A stretch of 21,650 nucleotides of DNA from 2-02-FULL-62-17 sp046153355 (GTDB lineage: Bacteria > Pseudomonadota > Gammaproteobacteria > Burkholderiales > SG8-39). The position numbers and the translations under genes are program-made. Shown one piece after another: positions 6,663 through 15,597 of the stretch; position 1 is the stretch's first letter; each line of letters begins with the position of its first letter. The notes below the pieces were generated by a model. That model ran no database searches, had not been told where the DNA came from, and worked only from the letters and a program-made list of their open reading frames with translations. The stretch covers positions 1-21,650 of the forward strand of contig JBJXEY010000020.1 in NCBI GenBank assembly GCA_046153355.1. The letters are read 5' to 3'.

Positions 6663-8489
6663 TTAAGGCGAAATAACAACGATGTGGTCATTGGAGTTGA
6701 CGGTTGTGGCCGCTCCCGACGAAGACTTGTACTTGTGCGAAAAAATGCGGTCGGTGAGCGTTTGGTTTTCGTCTTCTAGGTAATCGCTCAATGCCGACGA
6801 GGGCCGCGATGAGCCAGTGAGCGCACGCCCAGCGAAAATTAGAATAGCACGTTGATTTTTTAGCGTCGACGCCGAGGCAAGTAGATTACTGCCTGTCAAT
6901 GTTGTCCCTCTAGGATCAGTTGCGCTCGCGACCGATGCCGAGGAAAGATTGTTTATCGTCAAGCAGGTGGATCCTGCTACGCAGGATTCACCGCCGCCTG
7001 GAAGATAGCCAGGTGAGACCGCATAAAATGTTTGGCGAAACCATTCGTTTTTAATAAACCATCCTGCAGTGGTGTCGCCACTGTTTATCAACGAGCTGGT
7101 AACCACCACGGGAATCGCCACGTACAAAGTTCGTGTAAACGTTGCAGTTCGATACCGCGAATACGAATGTGTGCCTTGGTAGGTAACGGTTCCAAGACCG
7201 GTTGATGTGATGCTTCCGCTGATTGTCTCACCTGTCATGGTGCGGGTTGCTGAGCCCGTCGAGCTAGAGGCTCTGACATCCACGCTTGCCGCAGTAGGCA
7301 GGCTGGCAAAACTTACTCCGGCGTTGGTGCCGACCGTCGCCGAAACCGATATCTGTGGATTGAGCATGCAAAACGGTGTGGCGGCGCCGCAACTTGCGAC
7401 GCTGTTTAGCGCCCGCACTGTCAATGCACATCCCAATTGCGCCGCAGTCGCGGTACACGATACGCTCTCCAAAGTGTTGGCCCCCAATCCACCGGTCTTG
7501 GATACTGACGCGGACGCGGCATTCCATGGGTAACTCACTGAGGCCGATAGGGGTAGTAGGCCGGCGATTTGCGTTGTGCTGCCTAAATATGAGCTTTGTG
7601 CGCGCGTGGTCGCAGTGCCACTTGTTCCGGGGTCCGGATTTGCGAAGGGGGTCGGAAACGGAAATGCGCTCCAGCCAAGGTTGCTCGAATCGACGTAAAA
7701 ATATTGATCAATATAAGGTTTGATATCGCGCTGAATACGCGCAGCGACTGCGGGCTCTAGTACGGTCATGAGATCGGCTTGGGTGACCACCATAATCTTG
7801 TCGTTGAAGGTCTCTGAGGAGGCAGCCGTAACAAAGGTGTCGGTAGGTTCATTGACATTGATATCGCCCGCGTTGGAGATGCTGACGCCACTGACTGCTG
7901 CGGTATCCAACCAATTTGCATAGCTGTTGTTGCTTCTATCTTGGGTGGCCAGAGCTTCACCTGGGGCAATTATTATGGCGATAATTTTGCTCGCGGGCGA
8001 AATTCCAGAAACCGTCAGGGTGCCTTCGGTATCGCCGTTGATAACGGTAGTGCCACTGGCTTTTCGGAAGTTGTCTGAAAGCGCATACCAAAGTAACGAA
8101 CCACTGCCATCACGCAAATCCGAGGAGCCGATGGTCTTCCAGGGAAATCTTCCAATACGCGTTAGCGCCGTCGCGCAACTCGTCGCAGCTACCCCGGTTT
8201 CGTCGCTTGCGGGACAGGGCAATGCACCGGGCTGATCGTTCTGCGGATTGCTGGAATCATCCGGCCCCCCCGCCTTTCCTGCAACGTAGGCGATTAACGC
8301 GGCCTTGGCTTCTTGAAGGGAGGCGAGCGAGCGCCGTTCCTGCTCGACGGCGACTTCGGATTGAGTCCGTTGCAAGCCACTGGCGATAAAGTAACTACCG
8401 ATCAACGCCGCAAATGTCAGCATTAGAATCATTGCCATACCGCGCTGCTTATCCAGTGGTCTTTTCCACCGATTTACGACAATTTGCAT
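6663..8489 (-). CDS. Large tip-like pilin-related protein (PilX/GspK-type N terminus)
   Basis: A 608-residue protein with a leader-like start KQRGMAMILMLTFAALIGSY (about 14-33): a Gly before a hydrophobic helix but no Glu at mature position 5, as in GspK and some PilX-type tip proteins. The rest is Ser/Thr/Ala rich and probably beta-rich. Residues about 60-236 hold a module also seen in the next gene (AKAALIAYV, GALPCPA, GRFPWKTIG, LLWYALSDNFR, IIAIIIAPGEAL, NDKIMVVT). A partial second copy seems to occupy about 476-607 (WFIKNEWFRQTF, RAILIFAGRAL, NDHIVVIS). The stretch between (about 265-470) looks like an inserted adhesin-like domain with six cysteines. The start lies 3 bases after the upstream stop. 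MSHA loci have large MshQ/MshO-type proteins in this role; direct orthology is not claimed. It may be the adhesive or initiating tip subunit. Confidence 0.78.
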   Translation of the reverse strand: MQIVVNRWKRPLDKQRGMAMILMLTFAALIGSYFIASGLQRTQSEVAVEQERRSLASLQEAKAALIAYVAGKAGGPDDSSNPQNDQPGALPCPASDETGVAATSCATALTRIGRFPWKTIGSSDLRDGSGSLLWYALSDNFRKASGTTVINGDTEGTLTVSGISPASKIIAIIIAPGEALATQDRSNNSYANWLDTAAVSGVSISNAGDINVNEPTDTFVTAASSETFNDKIMVVTQADLMTVLEPAVAARIQRDIKPYIDQYFYVDSSNLGWSAFPFPTPFANPDPGTSGTATTRAQSSYLGSTTQIAGLLPLSASVSYPWNAASASVSKTGGLGANTLESVSCTATAAQLGCALTVRALNSVASCGAATPFCMLNPQISVSATVGTNAGVSFASLPTAASVDVRASSSTGSATRTMTGETISGSITSTGLGTVTYQGTHSYSRYRTATFTRTLYVAIPVVVTSSLINSGDTTAGWFIKNEWFRQTFYAVSPGYLPGGGESCVAGSTCLTINNLSSASVASATDPRGTTLTGSNLLASASTLKNQRAILIFAGRALTGSSRPSSALSDYLEDENQTLTDRIFSHKYKSSSGAATTVNSNDHIVVISP

Positions 8490-8492
8490 AAA

Positions 8493-8957
8493 TCAGCGCT
8501 TAGCAGGCGCGGCCCCACGCTTGATTGTTATCTCTCCACCGGATAATCCAGTATTGATCGAACCACTGTTTCTATCCAATGTCTGGCCAACAAGTATAGG
8601 TACGGCTACCTCGTCCTCGACGGGCCGAAGCGCGATGACTCTTGGGTCCAGCGGTTTGTAGGTATCGTTTTGCGCCGTGCCATTGACCCATGTGGTGGTC
8701 TTGCCGCTTGATCGAGAAAGGTGGCCATTGACGGTGAAAAGACTTTCGACGGTTACCGTGGCTTCCTGAATATTGAGCTCGCGCCGGCGGTCCAGTTCCT
8801 GACGCTGTTGCGGGCTAAAAAACAGGCGCCCCAGCGGCGAGGATTTGGAACTATCTTGGCCTAGCGCCAAAAATGGCGCGAACCAAGTCAACACCAGGAT
8901 GGTTGTCAAGAGGCTGGCTCTAGCCGTTGGCGATTGGATGTCTTTTGCGGATTTCAT
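8493..8957 (-). CDS. mshK: MshK/PilP-like periplasmic pilus assembly protein
   Basis: A 154-residue exported protein with a signal peptide (hydrophobic about 16-31, likely cut after ALG near residue 33). It then has RLFFSPQQRQELDRRRE (about 44-60) and a small beta domain with FTVNGHLSRSSGKTTTWVNG (about 74-93), the pattern of the HR/homology domain found in GspC, PilP and MshK. These proteins link the inner-membrane subcomplex to the secretin. It begins 2 bases after the MshJ-like stop and ends 3 bases before the tip-like gene, so it is part of the same operon. Identification rests on the fold-like pattern, size and position directly after MshI- and MshJ-like genes; PilP would be the equivalent name in a Pil-type cluster. 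Confidence 0.7.
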   Translation of the reverse strand: MKSAKDIQSPTARASLLTTILVLTWFAPFLALGQDSSKSSPLGRLFFSPQQRQELDRRRELNIQEATVTVESLFTVNGHLSRSSGKTTTWVNGTAQNDTYKPLDPRVIALRPVEDEVAVPILVGQTLDRNSGSINTGLSGGEITIKRGAAPAKR

Positions 8958-8959
8958 TT

Positions 8960-9571
8960 TCAGGGTTGTTTTACCTGTTTCACTGCAACGAGGTCAATGT
9001 CGCAGGTCGAATTTATCCTGGGGACCGCTGCCAACGCCTGCGTTGGCCCTCTGTCTATCTTGTCCAGCGTGCAGCGCCTGACCGATACGTGGGACAGCGC
9101 TGCGGTTTCTAAATCCTTTAGAAATTTCAGCAAGTCTTCTTCGTGAAGCAATTGCATATCCAGCTTCATGCGGCTTGCGACTAGATCCATATTGCCGGCG
9201 GGTTTTATCCCTGGGTACCCGAGTGGCTTTTGCGAATCCATATTGTAGCGAATCTCGTAGAGCTTTCTGGCCGTCTTGATCTTGGCTATGGAATCAATGA
9301 GATCGAGGCGGTTTTCCTGGTCGAGCATGCCGCGCGAGACCATGCGCGCGTACCAGAGCATGTTTTCCTTGATTTCGCGCTCTTCCTCGGATACTTGGTC
9401 AACTTTTTTTTGCGCTTGTTCGGTCGATTTCTTCGCCGAATCGCGGGTCTTACGCGCATCGATCAGCCAGGATTCCGTCATGAAGAGAAAAGCGATGCCG
9501 GCGGCGATAGAAACGGTCGCGACGGCGAGTGGCAAGCGCAGGCGCTTTAGGTCTTCACGGGCAATTTTCAC
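8960..9571 (-). CDS. mshJ: MshJ/PilO/GspM-like inner-membrane alignment protein
   Basis: Bitopic inner-membrane protein of 203 residues. A short basic cytoplasmic tail is followed by one span (about 13-32), a coiled coil rich in Lys/Glu/Gln (about 38-72, QAQKKVDQVSEEEREIKEN), and a small C-terminal domain with SRMKLDMQLLHEEDLLKFLKDL (split about 133-153), the ferredoxin-like pattern of PilO and GspM. It starts with GTG at 9571 in a GTGA overlap with the MshI-like stop, so translation is coupled. With the MshI-like protein it would form the ring between the cytoplasmic motor and the secretin. Sequence conservation in this family is low, so naming relies on topology and gene order. Confidence 0.72.
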   Translation of the reverse strand: MKIAREDLKRLRLPLAVATVSIAAGIAFLFMTESWLIDARKTRDSAKKSTEQAQKKVDQVSEEEREIKENMLWYARMVSRGMLDQENRLDLIDSIAKIKTARKLYEIRYNMDSQKPLGYPGIKPAGNMDLVASRMKLDMQLLHEEDLLKFLKDLETAALSHVSVRRCTLDKIDRGPTQALAAVPRINSTCDIDLVAVKQVKQP

Positions 9572-11148
9572 GATTCGACCCGTTTGTTGAGGACAATGGT
9601 GAATCGCGGTATTTCAGCTTCCCTTGCGGCGCCGATGTCTCCGGTGATATTTTTTTCTGCGGTGAGATCAAAAGGCAGTTGTGTGCTGACGACTTCCAGG
9701 CCGGGGCGTGCGCGCAGCGCGTCGGTAAATTGATTCACCAAACGCGTGATGTTGCGAAAGTCGGAGGCTTGCGCGGCGTTCACCACGCCGCTTAATTGAA
9801 CCACTTCGTAGAGTGGATCCTGGTCGGGTTTTGCCGGGGCGGCGGCGTTGGCAGGCGCCGCTTCGGCCGCTTTGGCCGCGCTTGCCGATGCAGGTGAGCG
9901 GCCGGGATTCGCGCTTAACTGCCATTCGATTCTATCGATTTGGATTTGCGGCACCGTCGTCATTGCCGTGCTTATTTCGACCAGCATCTTTTCCATGGAG
10001 ACGGTCTGGTGTTGCAGCACGATGTAGTTCTTGACCAGGGCCTTCAAATTCTCAGTTGTGGTCGGCGTCTTGGGAAAACGCGCTTGTAGCCGCGCGTATT
10101 GCTCGTTTAACTTTCGCTCCTGAGTTTGGTCGCTAGAGGCTTGAGTCTGGACGTTATAAAAATCGTACAACCGCAATCCTGCGATACAGGCGCAGACAAA
10201 AAAGAATGCCGCACTCGCGGTGTAGGCCGCATTGCGCGCGCGCCATATGTTGTAGAAACGACGCAACTCGTCGACCGCGAATTGTGCTGCGGGCTGCCAT
10301 CCGGCCAATACATGCAGGTACAGGCGTTCCGCCAACAGTCCATCGGGGGCCGATTTCTGGCCCACGCGTTTGCAGGCATCCGTAAGTGTTACCAGGTGAA
10401 AAGTGAGTTGTGTGGTGCTGACGCACGCGGCTTCGAATTGCGCAAGCGCTTGATCGGGAACCACGACAATCACATCCAATGGTCCGCCTTCGCGAGGCAG
10501 CATGCGCATGTTGATAAGGTATTGCTGGAGGCGAACCGTTTCCACGGAGAGGGCGTTGGCGCGCTGGGCCATGTCATCCCCTTCGATTTGCCCCAAGCGC
10601 GAAAATCGAATTTGACCGTTGTCGATGAAGGTCTGCCGTATGCCAGCATGTTGCCTGCTGACGAGCAGAAACCGCTTTTGCGGAAAACCCATGCGGCTGG
10701 CCAATACGGGTGCCACCAGCGGCACGGAATACACGCCCGCCATGCGGGCTTCTTTTTGCTCTAACGCGATGATCCAGGGTTGCAGTTGCTGCGTGTTGGT
10801 GAATGAGGAGAACAAAATATTCTCTTCTTTTCGCGGCCCACTTTCGTACCCCAGCGAAAGGGTCAGAGCGAGCGTCAGGTCACGGTAACGTTGCGCGAGT
10901 TTGCGTTGCAACAACGTGCGTCTGTCGCCGCCGCGCACATAGGGAATCGTTTCTAGGTGGAAATCTTCCTCGACAATATCGACCAAGAGGTAATAAAGCG
11001 CCAGCGGCGCCTCCGCCACATACGCGTCGAATTCGGGTGGCGTTGTCTCGCCATTCTCGAACGCCCTATCTTGAACCAGCGCGCCGGCTTGCCAGGAATA
11101 GGCGCGAACCTGGCTCGCGGTGAAATACAGAATGCGTTTGGCGGGCAT
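9568..11148 (-). CDS. mshI: MshI-like PilM/PilN-type fused assembly protein
   Basis: A 526-residue protein. Residues 1-300 are cytoplasmic and have the size and features of an actin-like PilM/GspL domain (ILYFTASQVRAYSWQ near the N terminus, RFLLVSRQHAGIRQTFIDNGQI about 159-180 as the second subdomain). One span lies at about 307-328. Then come a coiled coil (about 335-360) and a PilN-like periplasmic domain (about 370-526), interrupted by an Ala/Pro-rich loop (about 413-442). So PilM and PilN functions are joined in one chain, as in MshI and GspL. It starts 13 bases after the mshG stop and overlaps the next gene by 4 bases. The clear nucleotide-binding motif of true PilM cannot be confirmed by eye. 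Confidence 0.74.
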   Translation of the reverse strand: MPAKRILYFTASQVRAYSWQAGALVQDRAFENGETTPPEFDAYVAEAPLALYYLLVDIVEEDFHLETIPYVRGGDRRTLLQRKLAQRYRDLTLALTLSLGYESGPRKEENILFSSFTNTQQLQPWIIALEQKEARMAGVYSVPLVAPVLASRMGFPQKRFLLVSRQHAGIRQTFIDNGQIRFSRLGQIEGDDMAQRANALSVETVRLQQYLINMRMLPREGGPLDVIVVVPDQALAQFEAACVSTTQLTFHLVTLTDACKRVGQKSAPDGLLAERLYLHVLAGWQPAAQFAVDELRRFYNIWRARNAAYTASAAFFFVCACIAGLRLYDFYNVQTQASSDQTQERKLNEQYARLQARFPKTPTTTENLKALVKNYIVLQHQTVSMEKMLVEISTAMTTVPQIQIDRIEWQLSANPGRSPASASAAKAAEAAPANAAAPAKPDQDPLYEVVQLSGVVNAAQASDFRNITRLVNQFTDALRARPGLEVVSTQLPFDLTAEKNITGDIGAAREAEIPRFTIVLNKRVES

Positions 11149-11161
11149 GTTGGTGGTGTAC

Positions 11162-12367
11162 CTAAATCTTAATTTTGGTCATGATGTCGTAGATGGGACC
11201 AAGCACCGAGAGCATCACCCAGCCAAGAATAGCGCCCAATACCACGGTCATCGCCGGTTCGATCATCACCTGTACTTTGCCGATCGCCTCGCGTACTTCG
11301 CGATTATAAAAATAAGAAACGTTCAATAGCGCCTTGTCCAAGCCGCCAGTGGCCTCGCCAACGCGAATCATGCGTATCACCAAGGGTGGAAACAAGCCGA
11401 CATTTTGAAACGCATTGGTGACGCTTTTCCCCTCGGCGATTTCCTGCCCGACAGCGCGAAGCCCCTCTTGTATCACCAGATTACCGGCAATTTCCTCGGA
11501 GCTGCGCATCGCATCCATGATGGTGATGCCCGCCGAATACATCAAGGCAAAAGTACTGGCAAATCGCGACAGGATGATTTTGCGCAAAATATTGCCAACT
11601 CCGGGAGCACGCAGCTTCAATCTATCGATTTGGTAACGAACCAGGGGGTTGCGCTCGGCCGCTACTCTTATGGCGAAAAACAAGGCGATCGGCGTACCAA
11701 TCATCGCCCACCAATATTCGACGAAGATTCGCGACACGATTATCAGAGCCCGCGTGTGAATGGGCAAGGTTTGGCCCATGCCTTTGATGAACGAGACCAT
11801 TTGCGGGACCAGGTAAATCATCAGAAAAAACGTCACCAGCAACACCACGCCGCCGACAAATGACGGCAACATAATGATTTTTTTGGTCTGGGCGGCAAGC
11901 TCATCTTCCCACTTGAGCGTGTCGGTGAGATTGAGCAATACCTCTGGGATGCGCCCTGTGGCTTCGCCTGCTTTGATGAGACTGGAGAAAACCGGGGAAA
12001 AAATATCCGGGTAATCGGAGAGGGCCGCAGACAACGATGCGCCGCCTTGAATGCTTTCCGCCAGGCCTGAGATGACCTCGCGAAACCGCGGGTTTTCGGA
12101 GCTGTCGCGAAGATCGGTGAGGCTCTCCAGCAACGGAATGCCCGCTTTGAGCAAATTTTCGAGATAGAAACAAAAATTGATTAAATCCTCGCGCTTGATC
12201 GAGCCTTTGCGCATTAACGCTGCGCCCCGGCGGCTGGGGCCGCCGCTGATCATGTCCAGGCCCATGCGTTTTAGGCGCATCTCCAGGTCGATCATATTGG
12301 TCGCCTGAATCTGGCCGACCGAGGATTTGCCCTCGGCGTCGATGGCCTTATAGGAGTGAAGGGGCAT
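11162..12367 (-). CDS. mshG: MshG/PilC/GspF-family inner-membrane platform protein
   Basis: A 401-residue platform protein that couples the assembly ATPase to pilin insertion. It has the N-terminal YKAIDAEGK.S.G.I motif (about 6-20) and two GspF domains: about 61-190 (FCFYLENLLKAGIPLLESL, SPVFSSLIKAGEATGRIPEVL) and about 266-390 (LSRFASTFALMYSAGITIMDAM, FPPLVIRMIRVGEATGGLDKAL). Three spans are near 169-189, 208-233 and 368-390, the last close to the C terminus. Length and layout match the family. It begins 27 bases after the mshE stop and works directly with that ATPase. Confidence 0.93.
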   Translation of the reverse strand: MPLHSYKAIDAEGKSSVGQIQATNMIDLEMRLKRMGLDMISGGPSRRGAALMRKGSIKREDLINFCFYLENLLKAGIPLLESLTDLRDSSENPRFREVISGLAESIQGGASLSAALSDYPDIFSPVFSSLIKAGEATGRIPEVLLNLTDTLKWEDELAAQTKKIIMLPSFVGGVVLLVTFFLMIYLVPQMVSFIKGMGQTLPIHTRALIIVSRIFVEYWWAMIGTPIALFFAIRVAAERNPLVRYQIDRLKLRAPGVGNILRKIILSRFASTFALMYSAGITIMDAMRSSEEIAGNLVIQEGLRAVGQEIAEGKSVTNAFQNVGLFPPLVIRMIRVGEATGGLDKALLNVSYFYNREVREAIGKVQVMIEPAMTVVLGAILGWVMLSVLGPIYDIMTKIKI

Positions 12368-12394
12368 GTTTTGGGCCGGCCTAGGGGCTCGCGC

Positions 12395-14125
12395 CTACAT
12401 GCGATCTGTAAGATCGACTACGCGCAGCACTTCATCCAGGGCGGTATTTCCATCCAGGGCGCGCCTGATGGCGTCATCGGCGAGTGTTTTAAAGCCTTTA
12501 TCTATCGCCGCTTTGAGAAGTTCGCGAGTGGTTGCGCGGTGCGCGATTAATTCGTCGATCTCTGGATCGAATTTGAGGATTTCGATGATCGCCAAACGAC
12601 CTTTGTAACCTTGGAAATCGCATTGATCGCAGCCCACGGAGCGGTGCAGAGTCGGCGCCTTTTGCGGATCGACGCCAAGTAGCTTACATTCCGCAGCGCT
12701 CGCTTCGTAGGGTTGTTTGCAATGCTTGCATAAGCGCCGCATCAAGCGCTGCGCGACGATACCGATGATGTTGCCCGAAAGCACGTCGGGGACAATGCCG
12801 ATATCCAGAAGGCGCGGGATCGCGCCGATCGCCGAATTGGTATGTAAGGTGGAATAAACCTGGTGACCCGTCATAGCGGCGCGAAACGCCATGGTGGCAG
12901 TGTCTTCATCGCGAATCTCGCCAACCAAAATGATGTCCGGGTCCTGGCGCATCAGCGACCGTATGCCGTTGGCGAAATCCATTTTCGCCGCTTCGTTGAC
13001 CGAAGTCTGGCGAATTAGGTTCATCGGGTATTCGACCGGATCTTCCAAGGTCATGATGTTCAATGCATCGCTATTGATGTGATTGAGCACCGAATAAAGG
13101 GTGGTGGTTTTGCCGCTGCCCGTCGGCCCCGTGACCAGAATAATTCCCTCGGGCCGCGCGATCATTTTTTTCAGCAACTCAAGCTGTGATTTTTCCAGCC
13201 CAAGGCCATCCAAGGGAACGATGCCTTTTTGCCGATCCAAAATTCGTAACACCACGTTTTCGCCATGCGAAGTGGCTTGTGAGGCGACGCGAAAATCCAC
13301 CGATCGCCCAGTCAGGGTGAGAGAAATACGGCCATCTTGCGGCGCGCGGGTTTCCGCGATATTCATCTTCGCCATCACCTTGATGCGCACCGCCATGGCG
13401 GGCCAATAGGTTTTGTGCAGGCTGCGAATCTGGCGCAATACACCATCAATGCGATAGCGGATACGCAGAAAATTTTGTTCGGGTTCGAAGTGCACATCCG
13501 ACGCTCCGCGTTCCACCGCGTCGGCCAATAACGCCGATACCAGGCGTACCACGGGCTGCGAGTAAGCATCCCCGGAGACCTGCATGCTTTGATAATCGAC
13601 CTCGCCGGTTTCGATTTCATGCAGGATGCCATCGATGGAAAAGTCGTGGCCGTAGTATTGGTCTACCGCGCGCGCGATTTCGCTTTCACCGGCGAGACGG
13701 ACATCAACGTCGAAGTTATCGCGCAACTGCGCCCGGACTTGATCGAGGGCGACGATATTATTGGTATCGGCGATGGCGATAATCAGACGTTTTCGATCAC
13801 GATCAAGGGCCACCGGGAATAGATTCTGGCGCTTGGCGAAATCGCGCGGTACTAATTTTAAAGCGGCGGAATCCACCACGATTTGCGACAGATCCACACT
13901 TTGCAAGCCAAGTTTTTCCGATAGAGCGTCGCGAAGCGTCGCTTCCGAGACGAAACCCAACTGCACCAGCAAGCGGCCAACCGGCTGATTGTTCTTTAGC
14001 TGCTCTAATAGCGCGATGCGAAGCTGGTCCTCGGTCAGTATTCCTTGAGAAATAAGAATCTGGCCGATATGGCGTTTCGCCTGCGGGGCGACTGCTGGAG
14101 CGCCGGGCATGCGCGGGGAATTCAC
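12395..14125 (-). CDS. mshE: MshE/PilB/GspE-family pilus assembly ATPase with c-di-GMP-type N domain
   Basis: Hexameric cytoplasmic motor of 576 residues that powers pilus polymerisation. The N-terminal MshEN-type region has two tandem motifs of the c-di-GMP binding kind: HIGQILISQGILTEDQLRIA (from 19) and PVGRLLVQLGFVSEATLRDA (from 48). The leading Arg/Lys of the classical motif is His19 in the first and Pro48 in the second. The catalytic part has Walker A GPTGSGKT (333-340), Asp box and Walker B DIILVGEIRDED (397-408), and His box STLHTN (425-430). The zinc tetracysteine is CKHC (466-469) and CDQC (499-502), marking the assembly type as opposed to a PilT retraction ATPase. The start overlaps the mshN stop by 4 bases (ATGA). 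Activity is probably gated by c-di-GMP, as known for Vibrio cholerae MshE. Confidence 0.95.
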   Translation of the reverse strand: MNSPRMPGAPAVAPQAKRHIGQILISQGILTEDQLRIALLEQLKNNQPVGRLLVQLGFVSEATLRDALSEKLGLQSVDLSQIVVDSAALKLVPRDFAKRQNLFPVALDRDRKRLIIAIADTNNIVALDQVRAQLRDNFDVDVRLAGESEIARAVDQYYGHDFSIDGILHEIETGEVDYQSMQVSGDAYSQPVVRLVSALLADAVERGASDVHFEPEQNFLRIRYRIDGVLRQIRSLHKTYWPAMAVRIKVMAKMNIAETRAPQDGRISLTLTGRSVDFRVASQATSHGENVVLRILDRQKGIVPLDGLGLEKSQLELLKKMIARPEGIILVTGPTGSGKTTTLYSVLNHINSDALNIMTLEDPVEYPMNLIRQTSVNEAAKMDFANGIRSLMRQDPDIILVGEIRDEDTATMAFRAAMTGHQVYSTLHTNSAIGAIPRLLDIGIVPDVLSGNIIGIVAQRLMRRLCKHCKQPYEASAAECKLLGVDPQKAPTLHRSVGCDQCDFQGYKGRLAIIEILKFDPEIDELIAHRATTRELLKAAIDKGFKTLADDAIRRALDGNTALDEVLRVVDLTDRM

Positions 14126-15597
14126 CGTTCGAGCTCCCGCGCGCGAGTTTCGGCCTGTTTTCTATCAAAGCCCACAACCCGGTTTCCGGCAAGACCTAAA
14201 GCCTTGCGGTAGTACTCCGCAGCGGGGCGCCGTTGCCGCAACTGATCCAGACTCACCGCGAGATTAAAAGCGAAATCCGCGTTGTCCGGCTCGGCGCTGT
14301 AAGCCTTGAAGTAGGCATCCTGCGCCTCGCTCCAACGCGACTGCGCTGCGTATTGATTTCCCAAAGTGAAATACAGATGTGTCGCATCCGGTTGGGAGGC
14401 GATCATATTCTTGATGCGGCTCTCCAATTGCACTGGATCGAGGTTGCCTTGTATGGCAATAAGCGCGCCATGTGCATGGGCGTCGCGGGGGTCGAGTTCA
14501 ATCAATTTTAGATAGCGCAGTTCCGCAGTTTCGTAATCGCGCGTGCGTACATCAATTGCGGCAAGCCCTAACATGGCATCGCGATTATTCGCTTCGCGAC
14601 CCAACACCTGCTGATATTCGGTACGGGCACGATCGAGCTCGCCACGTTGAAATGCCGCGTAAGCACTTTCCAAGACAGCGTTGGCTTGAAATGCGGGAGG
14701 CTTGACACGAATAGGCAGGCGCGCAGGCTGTGGCGAGGGCAGACCCGGCGATGCGCTTGGCGTTGGTGGGGTTGGGGAAGGTTTTTGTGTCGCCGGCGCG
14801 GGTTTTCCCGTTGAGACCGACGGTGGTACATCGCCCGCAGGTTTTGCAGGCACGGTAATCGCGTTTTTCGCCGGTGCGGCGCTTGCGGGCGTGCTGGCGA
14901 TGGCGGCAGTATTTTTGACAGGTTCAGCTTTCGCTGGCGCGGGCACATCTTTGGCGGGCGCGGGCGCGGGTGCGGGTGCGGGGGCTTGAGAGGTTTCCAC
15001 TTTATTGTCCGCAACTGGCACTTCGTTCGCGGTTGACGGCTCTCCTTTTTCGACCTCCTTCGGCGGAGGTGGCAAGGTCGATTTCGCTACCGGGGCGGAT
15101 TTCGGCGCGTTTTGTATGGCGGTGGTATTAACCGAATAGCGCGGTTGCAGTTGCCACCAAAGGTAAACGCCGTACCCGACAGCACTAAGGCTAAGAACCG
15201 CAAGAGTTATGTAGAAGGGCCGTTTCGGGTTGTAATCGACCTCTTTCGCTTCGAATACCTGACGCGCGGCGGCTCGTTGAGGGGCAGCAGGGCTGGGAGC
15301 AGGCGGCTCGGCTTCCGGAGGCGGCGCAGTCGGTCGCGCGGGGGCGCGGGGTGCCGCTACGATGGGCGCTGCCTCTAATGGCGGGGGCGGGGGCGCCAGT
15401 GATTGAATCGGTTCTTCAGGAATTTGCTCCATTATCGGAGCGGGAAAATCGGCAAGGGGCTCGGTGGACAGCGAGGGTTCGTTCGGCTCCTCAAACCGGA
15501 TTCCGCCGATATCAAATTCTTCTTCAGGGGGTGGTGTTCCTAACGCACCCTGTTTCGCGAGTTCGGCTTTTTTCAGCGCTTCCAGCAACAAACTCAT
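14122..15597 (-). CDS. mshN: MshN-like TPR protein with single membrane span
   Basis: A 491-residue protein. The N-terminal MSLLLEALKKAELAK peptide is the conserved cytoplasmic start of MshN and GspB-like proteins. It is followed by a Pro-rich cytoplasmic stretch, one span (about 128-148), a long Ala/Pro/Lys periplasmic linker (about 160-300) and a C-terminal TPR region (about 305-480; for example ALESAYAAFQRGELDRA-like helices and DAYFKAYSAEPDNADFAFNL). TPR proteins of this kind help stabilise or assemble the secretin. It overlaps both neighbours by 4 bases, mshL upstream (ATGA) and mshE downstream. The linker contains a hexanucleotide-type Ala-Pro repeat. The exact partner is not shown by the sequence. 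Confidence 0.85.
   Translation of the reverse strand: MSLLLEALKKAELAKQGALGTPPPEEEFDIGGIRFEEPNEPSLSTEPLADFPAPIMEQIPEEPIQSLAPPPPPLEAAPIVAAPRAPARPTAPPPEAEPPAPSPAAPQRAAARQVFEAKEVDYNPKRPFYITLAVLSLSAVGYGVYLWWQLQPRYSVNTTAIQNAPKSAPVAKSTLPPPPKEVEKGEPSTANEVPVADNKVETSQAPAPAPAPAPAKDVPAPAKAEPVKNTAAIASTPASAAPAKNAITVPAKPAGDVPPSVSTGKPAPATQKPSPTPPTPSASPGLPSPQPARLPIRVKPPAFQANAVLESAYAAFQRGELDRARTEYQQVLGREANNRDAMLGLAAIDVRTRDYETAELRYLKLIELDPRDAHAHGALIAIQGNLDPVQLESRIKNMIASQPDATHLYFTLGNQYAAQSRWSEAQDAYFKAYSAEPDNADFAFNLAVSLDQLRQRRPAAEYYRKALGLAGNRVVGFDRKQAETRARELER
14953..14985. repeat. Ala-Pro hexanucleotide repeat in the MshN linker
   Basis: About five copies of a GCGGGC/GCGGGT-type 6-bp unit (plus strand) encode an alternating Ala-Pro stretch in the periplasmic linker. 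The repeat keeps frame because the unit is a multiple of three; changes in copy number would alter linker length only. Confidence 0.6.

Noticed and set aside
15015..15030. TGGCACTTCGTTCGC on the plus strand, spacing as for sigma-54
   Set aside because: It lies antisense inside the mshN coding region, has TCGC in place of TTGC, and no plus-strand gene follows.
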